The notes beneath the pieces are model-generated. The model did not search any database and had not been told where the DNA came from. It saw only the letters and a list, made by a program, of their open reading frames with translations. From Bombella mellum (GTDB lineage Bacteria; Pseudomonadota; Alphaproteobacteria; Acetobacterales; Acetobacteraceae), in the NCBI RefSeq assembly GCF_014048465.1, contig NZ_PDLY01000001.1, forward strand, positions 248,001-312,000: a DNA stretch of 64,000 nucleotides, in the 5' to 3' direction. Shown one piece after another: positions 16,324 to 24,644 of the stretch. The translations under genes were made by a program, and so were the position numbers. The first letter of the stretch is position 1, and each line of letters starts with the position of its first letter.

Positions 16324-16725
16324 ATGTCCCGAGATGAGATGGATACGACCCGGTCAGGTGAGATCGCTGCCAGCCATGAAGGCGGGGGCGTGTCATCCGT
16401 GGGCAGGCGGACGTTTTTCTTCGGTGTGGCGGTTCTTGTCATTGGTCTGCTTCTTGCCACTCCTGTAGCTGCTGAAGCTGCTCCCGTCTCCATTCCTGCC
16501 ACCATTACCATGACCATGCCCAAGGGTAGCGAGACAGTCATGGTCTGTACGTCCAAGCTGAATCTCTCGGACGTACAGGTTGCCTGTCATCCTACTGAGA
16601 AGGTCGTCAAGAAGTTCCTGATAATGGGAGGGATTGTCGAAGTGGTTGGCATCGTCCTTCTTGTTCTTCTGGTCGAGGGCGTCGCCTTCTTTCTTCGGAG
16701 GCTGTGGTCACGAAGGAAGTCATGA
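16324..16725 (+). CDS. Small two-span membrane protein, unknown
   Basis: No family recognised. The 133-residue product has a hydrophobic segment near residues 30-50 (TFFFGVAVLVIGLLLATPVAA), possibly a signal anchor with cleavage after AEA, and a second one near residues 100-122 (VVGIVLLVLLVEGVAFFL) followed by an Arg/Lys-rich tail. Between them is a polar region of about 45 residues with two Cys, likely periplasmic. AGGAGAG lies 6 bases before ATG 16324, which decides the start. It borders the decayed SDR gene and the repeat pair, so the whole zone may be accessory. Confidence 0.58.
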   Translation: MSRDEMDTTRSGEIAASHEGGGVSSVGRRTFFFGVAVLVIGLLLATPVAAEAAPVSIPATITMTMPKGSETVMVCTSKLNLSDVQVACHPTEKVVKKFLIMGGIVEVVGIVLLVLLVEGVAFFLRRLWSRRKS

Positions 16726-16887
16726 AGTTCCTGTGTGAACACTGGCATCATCTCGTTCCCAGTCTGCTGGACCCGGTGACCCGTTATCCGGCCCCGCTTT
16801 TCCCCAGCAGCCTCAGAAATGGCCGGGCCTTCAGAGTCAGGTGACGCCCCGTTCGGATTGTGGGGAGGAGCATTAGGGGGTTCGGCT

Positions 16888-17286
16888 GTGTTCTGGCTTG
16901 TCAGGGCGGCCGTGCCGCATATGCCGAAGGGCGGCGCGATCATCAACACGGCCTCCCGCAGTGTCTGTTAGCCGAACTTCATCCTTGTCGATTACGCCAT
17001 GACGAAGGCCGGAATTGCCAACATGACGCACAGTCTGGCCCGGCAGCTCCTGCCCTAGGGCATCCGGGTCAATGTCGTGGCTCCGGGGCCGTTCTGGACA
17101 CCGTTGCAGGTCTGTGGTGCCCGGCCGCAGTCCGTCGTGCAGCATTTCGGGGAGGAGACGCTCTATCACCGTCCCGGACAGCCCGGTGGAGATTGCACCG
17201 GTCTATGTCACCCTGGCCTCTCAGGAGAGCAGCTACGTGACCGGGCAGGTCTGGGGCATCACCGGCGGTGACGGCGTGCCGGGCTG
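16888..17286 (+). pseudogene. Decayed short-chain dehydrogenase/reductase, C-terminal remnant
   Basis: Translating from about 16888 gives the second half of an SDR oxidoreductase: AAVPHMPKGGAIINTAS, then the catalytic YxxxK block VDYAMTKAGIANMTHSLARQ, then GIRVNVVAPGPFWTPLQV. Two in-frame TAG codons interrupt it, at 16969-16971 (where relatives have Gln, in the SVQAYQPS region) and 17056-17058 (where relatives have Lys before GIRVN). A +1 shift near 17180 then moves the ending PVEIAPVYVTLASQESSYV into another frame. The N-terminal Rossmann half is absent. It was probably an aldehyde or sugar-alcohol reductase of the YghA-like group. Confidence 0.87.
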
Positions 17287-17422
17287 AGGGAAGCCGGGCT
17301 GCCTGTGGAGAAGACGAGGCACAGGCTCTCCCGAGACTTTTTCCGAGACCGTAACATTTTCTGGATTATGCGTCGGACATGAGGTAATAAGCCGCCAGAA
17401 CAGCCTGAGAATAAGGATGGTC

Positions 17423-18952
17423 ATGGCGGCAAGGGTGCGGAAACTGCTTTGTACGGCTGCAATGTCGGCTGGTGTTTTTGCCGCTTCTGAAGCATCTGCG
17501 GATGTGACCCTGTTTTCCCGCAAGGATATCACCCTGAATGCCGCCCTCGATATCGGGGGGGATGCGTTTTATTTCCCGAATGCCAATTTTGGTACGGGGT
17601 CCTATGCGCCGCACAAGGCGGGTTACTATACACGTACGAAAAATGTTGGCCTTGGCGAGCTGTATGGCCAGCCCATGCTTTCAGGGAGATGGAAGACCCC
17701 GTGGGGTTTCTCGGTGTTCGGGCTGGTGTCGGCCATTGGGTCCACGACGCTGGGTGATGGCGATGCGGAGAGCGTGAGCCAGACCTCCGGCACGCCCCGG
17801 CAGGTGAATCTTGAGGACGCCAATCTGGGCGTGAAAATTCCCTTCAGCGAGAAAAGACGCCTGATCATCGCAGGAGGGCGGCAGAAATTCCAGATTGACG
17901 ATGGCTTCCTCATGGGGAAGGGGGCCTACAGCTCCGGGGAGCGTGGGGCCTGGTGGTATGCGCCCCGGTTTGCCTTCTCCGGGCCGGGGGTCATCAAGTA
18001 TGAGGGAACATCCATCCGGTCCGACGTGTTCATGCTGGAGAACAACAGCAACAACCGGCAGACCTATGGCAATGACAAGCCGGAAACGAAGTTTGTCGGG
18101 TTTGACGTGACGCTTTTCCACAGTCGTCCGGATGGAGATGGCGGGTCGTCCTACGGGGACCGGGCGGCCTATGTCACGCTGACCTATTTCTACGTCCGTC
18201 ATGCCGACAAGGGAGCGGCCTACGATTATTCCAACAGGGCGGACCGGCAGGGCATGAGCGTGACGGCCCTGAGCTGGGGAGGCACGCTCTTTGCGATGAA
18301 GAGACATCCCTTCACGAAGAACATCACCTTCTATGGCAACTTCGTTTCCGAGCAGAACAGTCATGCGGGCAATGGCTATAAGGGTGTCAGTGCCTACGCC
18401 GTTTATGTGGAGCCGGGCTATACTTTCTCCCGTGTTCCGTGGCGGCCTCATGTCTTCTACCGGTACACCCGCTTCAGCGGGGGGCGGGACCTTCACAGCC
18501 GGACGAAGCACAATTACGACACGTTCTTTCTCTACGACGGTGCCCGTTATACTTATGGTGGATACTGGCCTGGCGAGATCGTGGGGAACAACATGTCACC
18601 GCTGTCCAACATGGAGGTCCATCAGTTTGACATCACGGCCGTTCCGCCCGTCCATCTCCTTAAGAAGGATGACGAGCTGAAGCTGGGGCTGCATTTCTAC
18701 GACCTGGCCTATCTCTATCCCACGGGGGCGGGCCTGCCTGCCGGAACGAAGCGGCACATGTCCGATGAGGTCAACATTTCCGCCGAATATGCGTTTGATG
18801 CCAACACATCCGGGGCAATTGCGGCCGGGGCGGCTTTTTCCGGTCCGGCAGGGCGGGCACTGGCAAAGGCTGGCGTGCCGGACGGACAGGTCATTCCGCC
18901 CGTTCATGGGGCGTCCGGCGTGATGGAAGTGTACTTCTATAAACATTTCTGA
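17423..18952 (+). CDS. Outer-membrane beta-barrel protein, alginate-export-like family (copy 1)
   Basis: Probable outer-membrane channel. A signal peptide ends at ASA before Asp. The mature protein alternates polar and hydrophobic residues, is rich in Tyr, Gly and Trp, and ends in Phe (YFYKHF), as barrels recognised by the Bam complex do. The segment GGRQKFQIDDGFLMG followed by RGAWWYAPRFAF resembles the Alginate_exp/AlgE domain. Length is 509 residues. ATG 17423 is favoured over 17417 because AAGGA then lies at proper spacing. A close paralogue follows at 19207. The substrate is unknown; alginate export itself is not implied. Confidence 0.72.
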   Translation: MAARVRKLLCTAAMSAGVFAASEASADVTLFSRKDITLNAALDIGGDAFYFPNANFGTGSYAPHKAGYYTRTKNVGLGELYGQPMLSGRWKTPWGFSVFGLVSAIGSTTLGDGDAESVSQTSGTPRQVNLEDANLGVKIPFSEKRRLIIAGGRQKFQIDDGFLMGKGAYSSGERGAWWYAPRFAFSGPGVIKYEGTSIRSDVFMLENNSNNRQTYGNDKPETKFVGFDVTLFHSRPDGDGGSSYGDRAAYVTLTYFYVRHADKGAAYDYSNRADRQGMSVTALSWGGTLFAMKRHPFTKNITFYGNFVSEQNSHAGNGYKGVSAYAVYVEPGYTFSRVPWRPHVFYRYTRFSGGRDLHSRTKHNYDTFFLYDGARYTYGGYWPGEIVGNNMSPLSNMEVHQFDITAVPPVHLLKKDDELKLGLHFYDLAYLYPTGAGLPAGTKRHMSDEVNISAEYAFDANTSGAIAAGAAFSGPAGRALAKAGVPDGQVIPPVHGASGVMEVYFYKHF

Positions 18953-19206
18953 AATTTTTTTTCATGGTTTCTTCCAGGCGGCTGCACGGTCCCGGCAGTG
19001 GGGGCGGTCCATGCGCCAGAAAGGGTCATAAACTGCCAGTCCGGGCGTGATGGCGGGTGACGGATTTCCGGAAATAAAAACCAAGAACAGTCTATATATA
19101 AATTACAAATAATAGATGATATTGATAACATGAAAAGTCCAGATATGGACATGTGAATGTTATTCTGTAATAGAATGGTGAAGAACATTCCCAAAAGGTT
19201 TTTCAT

Positions 19207-20736
19207 ATGTCCTCAACACTGCGGAAACTTCTTGTTTCGTTGACCGCCTTGGGCAACGTCTATGCTGTTTCTGACGCTTATGCTGACCAGACACTTGTCG
19301 CCACCCGGAATGTTTCGATCAAGGCCTCTCTGGATATTGGAGGAGATGCATTTTTTCTGCCGAATACCAACTTCGGCACAGGCTCCTATCGTGAGCGGCG
19401 TACGGGTGGCTATGCTCTCATCAAGGACACGACCTATGCGGAGCTGTACGGCAAGCCCATCCTTGCCGGACAGTGGAAGACCCCGTGGGGGTTCAGCGTG
19501 TTCGGGCTGGCTTCGGCTGTCGGCTCCACGACACTGGGGGATGGTGATGCCGAGAGCATTTCCCAGACCACGCGGACTCCCCGCGCGGTCACCCTCGAGG
19601 AGGCCAATCTGGGCATAGACCTGCCCTTCAGCAAGGAGCGGAAGCTGATCATCGAGGGGGGACGGCAGAAGTTCCAGATTGATGACGGCTTCCTGATGGG
19701 GAAGGGTGCCTACAGTTCCGGGGATCGTGGAGCCTGGTGGTATGCCCCCCGTTTCGCTTTCTCCGGCCCTGGTGTCATCAAGTATCAGGGCAAGAAGCTG
19801 CGGGCGGACGTCTTCATGCTGGAGAACAACACCAACAACAAGCAGACCCGCAACAATGACCGCCCGGAGACGAAGTTTGAAGGGTTCGACGTCACATGGT
19901 TCCGCAGCAAGCCGGGTGGGGATGGCGGCTCCGTCTATGAGGACAGGGCGGCCTATGTCACGCTGACCTATTTCCATGTGCGGAAGGCGAACATCGGTTC
20001 GGCCTATGACTACGCCAACCGTGGGGACCGGCAGGGCATGAACGTCACCCAGCTGAGCTGGGGCGGGACGTTCGTTCCTGTCAGGGCACTGGGCATATCG
20101 AAAAACTTCACCCTTTATGGCACGTTCGTCTCGGAGCAGAACAGCCATGCGGGCAATGGTTACAAGGGTGTAAGTGCGTATGCGACTTACATAGAGCCGG
20201 GCTATACATTCACCACACTGCCCTGGAAGCCCCATGTCTTCTACCGGTACACACGCTTTAGTGGAGGAAAGAATCCGCAGAGCCGTACCAAGCACAATTA
20301 CGACACATATTTTCTTTATGACGGACGCCGTTATACTTATGGTGGCTACTGGCCGGGAGAGATTACGGGCATGTATCTGGCTCCTCTGTCCAACATGGAG
20401 ATCCATCAGGTTGACCTGACGGGCGTTCCTTCTGTCCATCTGCTGCGCAGGGGGGATGAGCTGAAGCTGGGGCTTCACTTCTATGACCTGTCCTGCCTCT
20501 ATCCCTCAGGCTCGGGCCTTGCGAGCAATGTGGGAAGCCACATCTCCGACGAGCTTGACTTCTCCGCCGAGTATACATTTGATGCCAACACGTCAGGTGC
20601 GATTACCGGCGGGGCCGCCTTCGCAGGGCCTGCGGGCAAGGCGATGGCACGGGCGGGGGTCCCGGGGGGCATGGCCGTGCCGCCCGTCCACAAGACGGCG
20701 GGCGTGCTGGAACTGTATTTCTACCGGCACTTCTGA
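19207..20736 (+). CDS. Outer-membrane beta-barrel protein, alginate-export-like family (copy 2)
   Basis: Paralogue of the preceding gene with nearly identical length (509 residues) and aligned without large gaps, including GGRQKFQIDDGFLMG, SEQNSHAGNGYKGVSAYA and SRTKHNYDT blocks. The signal peptide ends at AYA before Asp-Gln, and the protein ends YFYRHF. The copies diverge most in the signal peptide, the first loop and the region around residues 290-305. A 254-base AT-rich gap separates them, so copy 2 probably has its own promoter. The copies may differ in expression or substrate; both frames are intact. Confidence 0.73.
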   Translation: MSSTLRKLLVSLTALGNVYAVSDAYADQTLVATRNVSIKASLDIGGDAFFLPNTNFGTGSYRERRTGGYALIKDTTYAELYGKPILAGQWKTPWGFSVFGLASAVGSTTLGDGDAESISQTTRTPRAVTLEEANLGIDLPFSKERKLIIEGGRQKFQIDDGFLMGKGAYSSGDRGAWWYAPRFAFSGPGVIKYQGKKLRADVFMLENNTNNKQTRNNDRPETKFEGFDVTWFRSKPGGDGGSVYEDRAAYVTLTYFHVRKANIGSAYDYANRGDRQGMNVTQLSWGGTFVPVRALGISKNFTLYGTFVSEQNSHAGNGYKGVSAYATYIEPGYTFTTLPWKPHVFYRYTRFSGGKNPQSRTKHNYDTYFLYDGRRYTYGGYWPGEITGMYLAPLSNMEIHQVDLTGVPSVHLLRRGDELKLGLHFYDLSCLYPSGSGLASNVGSHISDELDFSAEYTFDANTSGAITGGAAFAGPAGKAMARAGVPGGMAVPPVHKTAGVLELYFYRHF

Positions 20737-20770
20737 GGGAGCCACCGGGGCTTTTATTCTGTTCCGACTT

Positions 20771-20799
20771 CCATTTTGTCAGTAGATGTTACAAAATGG
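20771..20799. repeat. Perfect inverted repeat, possible operator or weak terminator
   Basis: CCATTTTGT and ACAAAATGG form perfect 9-base arms around an 11-base spacer, 35 bases after the barrel gene and 74 before the permease start. There is no T-run. A second small stem GTCCC-GGA-GGGAC follows near 20827-20839. Confidence 0.5.
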
Positions 20800-20872
20800 G
20801 AATGACTTAGCAGAGCGTTCGTCTGTCCCGGAGGGACGCCCTGCATAGCGCAAAATGCATAAGGACCTTTTC

Positions 20873-22288
20873 ATGACGGAACCCACCACTGATCAGGCTC
20901 AGTCCGAAGATAAAGGACTATCGAGTCGTCATATTGCGATGATCGCCCTTGGCGGCGTGATCGGCGCTGGACTGTTTGTAGGTAGCAGTGCTGCTATCGC
21001 CAAGGCCGGGCCGGGTATTGCGTTTGTTTTCGTGGCCGTCGGATTCCTGATCATGGGGATCATGCGGATGCTTGGCGAGATCGTCGTCAGCGACCCCGGA
21101 CGTGGCTCCTTCGTGGAGTATATCCGTCTGGCCCACGGTGACAGGATCGGCTTCGCCTCCGGCTGGCTGTACTGGTTCTTCTGGGTGGTCGTCATCGGCT
21201 CCGAGGCCATCGCCGGTGCCATGATGCTGCGGGACTGGATCCATCTGCCGGTCTGGCTGCTGTCGGTCATCCTCATCATCAGCATGAAGCTCGTGAACTT
21301 CTTTGCACCGAAGGTCTTCGGTGAGTGCGAGTTCTGGCTGTCCAGCGTCAAGGTCTTCACCATCGTGGCCTTCATCCTGCTGGCACTGCTGTATGTCCTG
21401 CACGTGTTCGGGGGCGGGGTTCCTGTCCACCACAACCTGTTCGGCCGTCGTGGTCTGTTCCCCAACGGCATCGTGCCGTTGCTGGCTCTGGTGCCGACCG
21501 TGCTCTTCACCATGATGGGGTCCGAGATCTCCACCGTGGCCGCATCTGAGACCTCCGACCCGGGGCAGAATGTCTCCCGCGTGACACGGACGCTTGGCCT
21601 GCGCATCATGATGTTCTACGTCTCCTCCATCTGCCTGATCACGATGATCGTGCCGTGGTGGAGCCTGTATCCGGGCAAGTCCCCCTTCGTGGCCGTGCTG
21701 AAGATCATGGGCGTGCCGGGTGCTGCACTGATCATGCAGATCGCCATTCTCAGTGCCGTGCTGTCCTGCCTGAACTCCAGCATGTACATCACGTCCCGCA
21801 TCCTGACGGAGCTGGCCATCCAGGGTGACGCCCCGGCCTTCCTCGTGCGGACATCTCCGGACAAGGCCCCCCGCATGGCCATCACGATCAGCTCCGTGGC
21901 CGGTCTGCTCGTGGCCTTCTCCTCCATCTTTGCCCCGAGCGAGATCTTCGGCTTCCTGCTGAACTGCAGTGGCGGGCTTATCCTGCTGACCTACGCCCTG
22001 ATCTCCACGACGTACCTCGTGCTGCGCCGCCGGAGCAAACGGGCAGGGACGAGCAAGCACTTCACACTGCCGCTTTTCCCGTATCTCAGCCTCCTGTGCC
22101 TGGGTGCCATCATCCTGGTGTTCGTGGCCATGCTGATCAATCCGGGTGAGCGTGATACGGCTTTCGCCTCTCTCGGTACGGCGGTTGTCTGCTACCTGAT
22201 GGCCTGCAACTTCGCCAGCCGTCTGGCTCCCGTGACGACGGAAGAGCCGGCTGCGGCGGAAGAAGAAACGGAAAAGGACGGCGAGTAA
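20873..22288 (+). CDS. APC-family amino-acid permease
   Basis: Twelve-span proton-coupled amino-acid uptake transporter of the AAT subgroup (GabP/AnsP/ProY-like). The first helix carries HIAMIALGGVIGAGLFVGS, with the GxG substrate motif, and the second block RMLGEIVVSDPGRGSFVEY is the family loop. FTMMGSEISTVAASE is the TM6 region. The C-terminal tail is acidic. I favour ATG 20873 because AAGGACC precedes it; an in-frame ATG at 20855 is possible. A terminator follows. The amino acid transported cannot be named. Confidence 0.9.
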   Translation: MTEPTTDQAQSEDKGLSSRHIAMIALGGVIGAGLFVGSSAAIAKAGPGIAFVFVAVGFLIMGIMRMLGEIVVSDPGRGSFVEYIRLAHGDRIGFASGWLYWFFWVVVIGSEAIAGAMMLRDWIHLPVWLLSVILIISMKLVNFFAPKVFGECEFWLSSVKVFTIVAFILLALLYVLHVFGGGVPVHHNLFGRRGLFPNGIVPLLALVPTVLFTMMGSEISTVAASETSDPGQNVSRVTRTLGLRIMMFYVSSICLITMIVPWWSLYPGKSPFVAVLKIMGVPGAALIMQIAILSAVLSCLNSSMYITSRILTELAIQGDAPAFLVRTSPDKAPRMAITISSVAGLLVAFSSIFAPSEIFGFLLNCSGGLILLTYALISTTYLVLRRRSKRAGTSKHFTLPLFPYLSLLCLGAIILVFVAMLINPGERDTAFASLGTAVVCYLMACNFASRLAPVTTEEPAAAEEETEKDGE

Positions 22289-22339
22289 TCCCGGCGGGGA
22301 GGAGGGCCTGTCTCTCCTCACTGTGGGATGACTTACGGA

Positions 22340-22376
22340 AGAATGGATCCACCTCTGGTGGGTCCATTCTTTTTTT
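22340..22376 (+). terminator. Rho-independent terminator after the permease
   Basis: A 14-bp stem (22340-22353 with 22357-22370, one T-G pair), a 3-base loop and a run of seven T at 22370-22376. Confidence 0.9.
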
Positions 22377-22400
22377 ATGGTCAGGGGCCGGAAGCGTGTC

Positions 22401-22829
22401 TCAGCCGAGGGAGACCAGAATGGCCCCCAGCCCGATGCACAGGATGCCCAGCCAGCCCTTGAGGGAGAGGTGTTCCCCGAGGACGGTGACACCGAGCACG
22501 GCCACGAAGACGACGCTCAGCTTGTCGAGGGGAGCCACACGGGCGGCATCTCCCAGCTTGAGGGCACGGAAATAGCAGAGCCATGAGGCTCCCGTTGCCA
22601 GACCGGAAAGCAGAAGGAACAGGCAGGCCCGCTGGCTGAAACCTCCTGTTGCATGGAACTTTCCTGTCGCCAGCAGCATGATCCCCAGAACGCCGAGTAT
22701 GACCAGTGTACGGATGAAGGTGGCCAGGTCGGAGTCAATGCTGCTGACGCCGATCTTGGCGCACAGGGCCGTCAGTGCGGCAAAACCGGCTGAAAGCAGA
22801 GCCCAGAAAATCCATGAGGTTGAGAGCAT
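22401..22829 (-). CDS. Small EamA/DMT-type membrane protein
   Basis: A half-size (142-residue) relative of drug/metabolite transporters with five hydrophobic segments, including WIFWALLSAGFAALTALCAKIG and the EamA ending VLGVTVLGEHLSLKGWLGI. The SWLCYFRALKLGDAARVAPLDKLS block is typical. Proteins of this size usually pair as dimers, in contrast to ten-helix EamA exporters. No partner gene is adjacent. Substrate unknown. Confidence 0.83.
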   Translation of the reverse strand: MLSTSWIFWALLSAGFAALTALCAKIGVSSIDSDLATFIRTLVILGVLGIMLLATGKFHATGGFSQRACLFLLLSGLATGASWLCYFRALKLGDAARVAPLDKLSVVFVAVLGVTVLGEHLSLKGWLGILCIGLGAILVSLG

Positions 22830-22894
22830 GGTGGCGTGTTTTCCCGATGATATGGAGGGGCTGTTTGGGATGATGGGCTGGGGGAAGGTTACCG

Positions 22895-22910
22895 GCCGAT
22901 CATGATCGGC
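22895..22910. promoter_or_regulatory. 16-base perfect palindrome upstream of the EamA gene
   Basis: GCCGATCATGATCGGC is its own reverse complement and lies 66 bases upstream of the EamA-type start. A second short inverted repeat lies at 22956-22970. Either could be a repressor site; neither matches an operator I know. Confidence 0.4.
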
Positions 22911-23059
22911 GGAGAGAAGAAAGGCAATCCTGCGGGCGGGGTCAGGAGGTTGCCTCCATCAGTCTGATGGCTGACGCCAGAAGGTCACTGTCTTCTTTCA
23001 CATGAGGCTGGTCCTTCCTGCAGGAGGCTGGACTGGTGGGAGATACTCCGGACACTAGT

Positions 23060-23074
23060 TGAGAATGAGAATCA
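23060..23074 (+). promoter_or_regulatory. Fur-like box 1 upstream of the porin operon
   Basis: TGAGAATGAGAATCA matches the 7-1-7 Fur consensus TGATAATnATTATCA at 11 of 14 defined positions. It lies 70 bases before the porin start in an AT-rich promoter region. Confidence 0.55.
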
Positions 23075-23107
23075 ATTTTTAATTGAAAGGGAAGGTTTTG
23101 CCTATAT

Positions 23108-23122
23108 TAATAATAAGAATCA
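23108..23122 (+). promoter_or_regulatory. Fur-like box 2 upstream of the porin operon
   Basis: TAATAATAAGAATCA matches the same consensus at 11 of 14 positions, 22 bases before the porin ATG. It shares the half-site AGAATCA with box 1 and with the box upstream of the TonB receptor. Confidence 0.55.
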
Positions 23123-23143
23123 CTAACAGTTGGCAGAGCCGTC

Positions 23144-24634
23144 ATGTCCGTTCATACTTTCTTCAGAAGACTGTTCATCCGGTCGTATCACTGTGCGGCA
23201 GGGGTGGCGGTGGCTGGTGTCATGTCCCTTGTGGTTGCCAGCACGGCCCAGGCCCGTGCCCCCGTGGTCAATCTGGGCAACGCCGCAGCGGCTGGTGATG
23301 AGAGTGCGGACGGACCTTTCGGTTTCCTGTCAAACTGGAAACGGGATTCCAATCTGCTCGGCAGCATGTGGGGCCTGCGGACGGCACTGGGGAAGGCAGG
23401 ACTGGTCTTCGCCCTTCAGGAAACGTCGGAAATTTTCGGCAATGTCACGGGGGGAACACGGCGGGGAGCCGCCTATGACGGCCTGACCGTTGCGGTGCTC
23501 CAGCTGAATACGCAGCGGGCCTTTGGCTGGTATGGCGGCACCTTTCAGGTCAACATGGAACAGATACATGGACGCAGCCTCAGTGACGACAATCTTCAGG
23601 TGGCCCAGACAATCAGCGGGATCGAGGCAGACCGTTCCACCCGCCTGTGGGAAATGTGGTTTGACCAGAAATTTCTGGACCAGCAGGCCCTGGACATAAA
23701 GATCGGCCAGCAGAGCCTGGACCAGGAATGGATGGTGAGCAGCAATGCGCTCGTGTTTGCCAACACCATGTTCGGCTGGCCCATGGTACCTTCGGCGGAC
23801 ATGCCCGGTGGCGGACCGGCCTATCCGCTCTCCTCGCTGGGGGTGAGGGCGAAATACTGGATGGCCACACCATTATATGTGCAGGCTGGCGTGTTCAGTG
23901 GCAGTCCTGCTCACAATGTCAGTGTGGATGCCCAGAAGAGCAATCCGTCCGGGACGAGTTTCGTGCTGAACCGGGGCGTGCTGGCTCTTATGGAGTTCCA
24001 GTATGTCTATCCTGCCCTGGGGGCCATGGTCTCGCCGGATCAGGCCGATGCGCTCTCACGGGTCTATCGCATCGGGGCCTGGTATGATTCCGAGCCTTTT
24101 GCGGACCAGTACTGGGACAACATGCACGTGCCGCTTGCGTCTCCGGCCAGCAGTGGCATGGCCCGCCGTCACCGTGGCCTTTTCAGCCTGTATGCGGTGG
24201 TGGACCAGATGCTGTGGCACAGCCATTACGATCCCAACCGGACATTCAATGTCTTTGGCCGGGCGATGGGGACGCCGCAGTCCGACCGTGCGCCCAATGA
24301 TTTCAGCCTGAATTTCGGCTTCACGTTCAAGGACCCGCTGCCATACCGGCAGGATGACACGCTGGGGCTTGCCATGGGCTACACGCATTTCAGCAAGGCA
24401 CTGGCCAAATTTGACAGGGCGACCCGGTTCTACAACGGGAGCTACATGCCGTCCCAGAGCGGGGAGACCTACATGGAGCTGATGTATCAGTGCCAGATGA
24501 CAGGCTGGCTCCAGCTCCAGCCGGACTTCCAGTACATTTTCAATCCGTCAGGTGGGGTGTCGAACACCCTCCACCCTGACAGGCGCGTGAAGGACATTGC
24601 CGTCCTTGGTCTGCGTGCGATCATTGCCCTGTAG
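23144..24634 (+). CDS. OprB-family carbohydrate-selective porin
   Basis: Outer-membrane sugar porin. The signal peptide ends near ASTAQA. The mature protein starts with a GFLSNWKRDSNLLGSMWGLR segment as in OprB proteins, where the trypt-rich N-terminus plugs the pore. Mid-family blocks include KIGQQSLDQEWMVS and FGWPMVPSADMPGGGPAYPLSSLGVR. The C-terminus has alternating barrel strands. It is the first gene of a tight set: the next gene starts 10 bases after its stop. Two Fur-like boxes upstream suggest iron control, which is unusual for a sugar porin. An unrelated substrate such as an iron-chelating sugar acid is possible. Confidence 0.9.
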   Translation: MSVHTFFRRLFIRSYHCAAGVAVAGVMSLVVASTAQARAPVVNLGNAAAAGDESADGPFGFLSNWKRDSNLLGSMWGLRTALGKAGLVFALQETSEIFGNVTGGTRRGAAYDGLTVAVLQLNTQRAFGWYGGTFQVNMEQIHGRSLSDDNLQVAQTISGIEADRSTRLWEMWFDQKFLDQQALDIKIGQQSLDQEWMVSSNALVFANTMFGWPMVPSADMPGGGPAYPLSSLGVRAKYWMATPLYVQAGVFSGSPAHNVSVDAQKSNPSGTSFVLNRGVLALMEFQYVYPALGAMVSPDQADALSRVYRIGAWYDSEPFADQYWDNMHVPLASPASSGMARRHRGLFSLYAVVDQMLWHSHYDPNRTFNVFGRAMGTPQSDRAPNDFSLNFGFTFKDPLPYRQDDTLGLAMGYTHFSKALAKFDRATRFYNGSYMPSQSGETYMELMYQCQMTGWLQLQPDFQYIFNPSGGVSNTLHPDRRVKDIAVLGLRAIIAL

Positions 24635-24644
24635 GAGGTGCTTC

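Noticed and set aside
20918-22492. A 524-codon minus-strand frame
   Set aside because: Antisense to the amino-acid permease; the His/Asp/Gln-rich translation is an artefact of the reverse strand.
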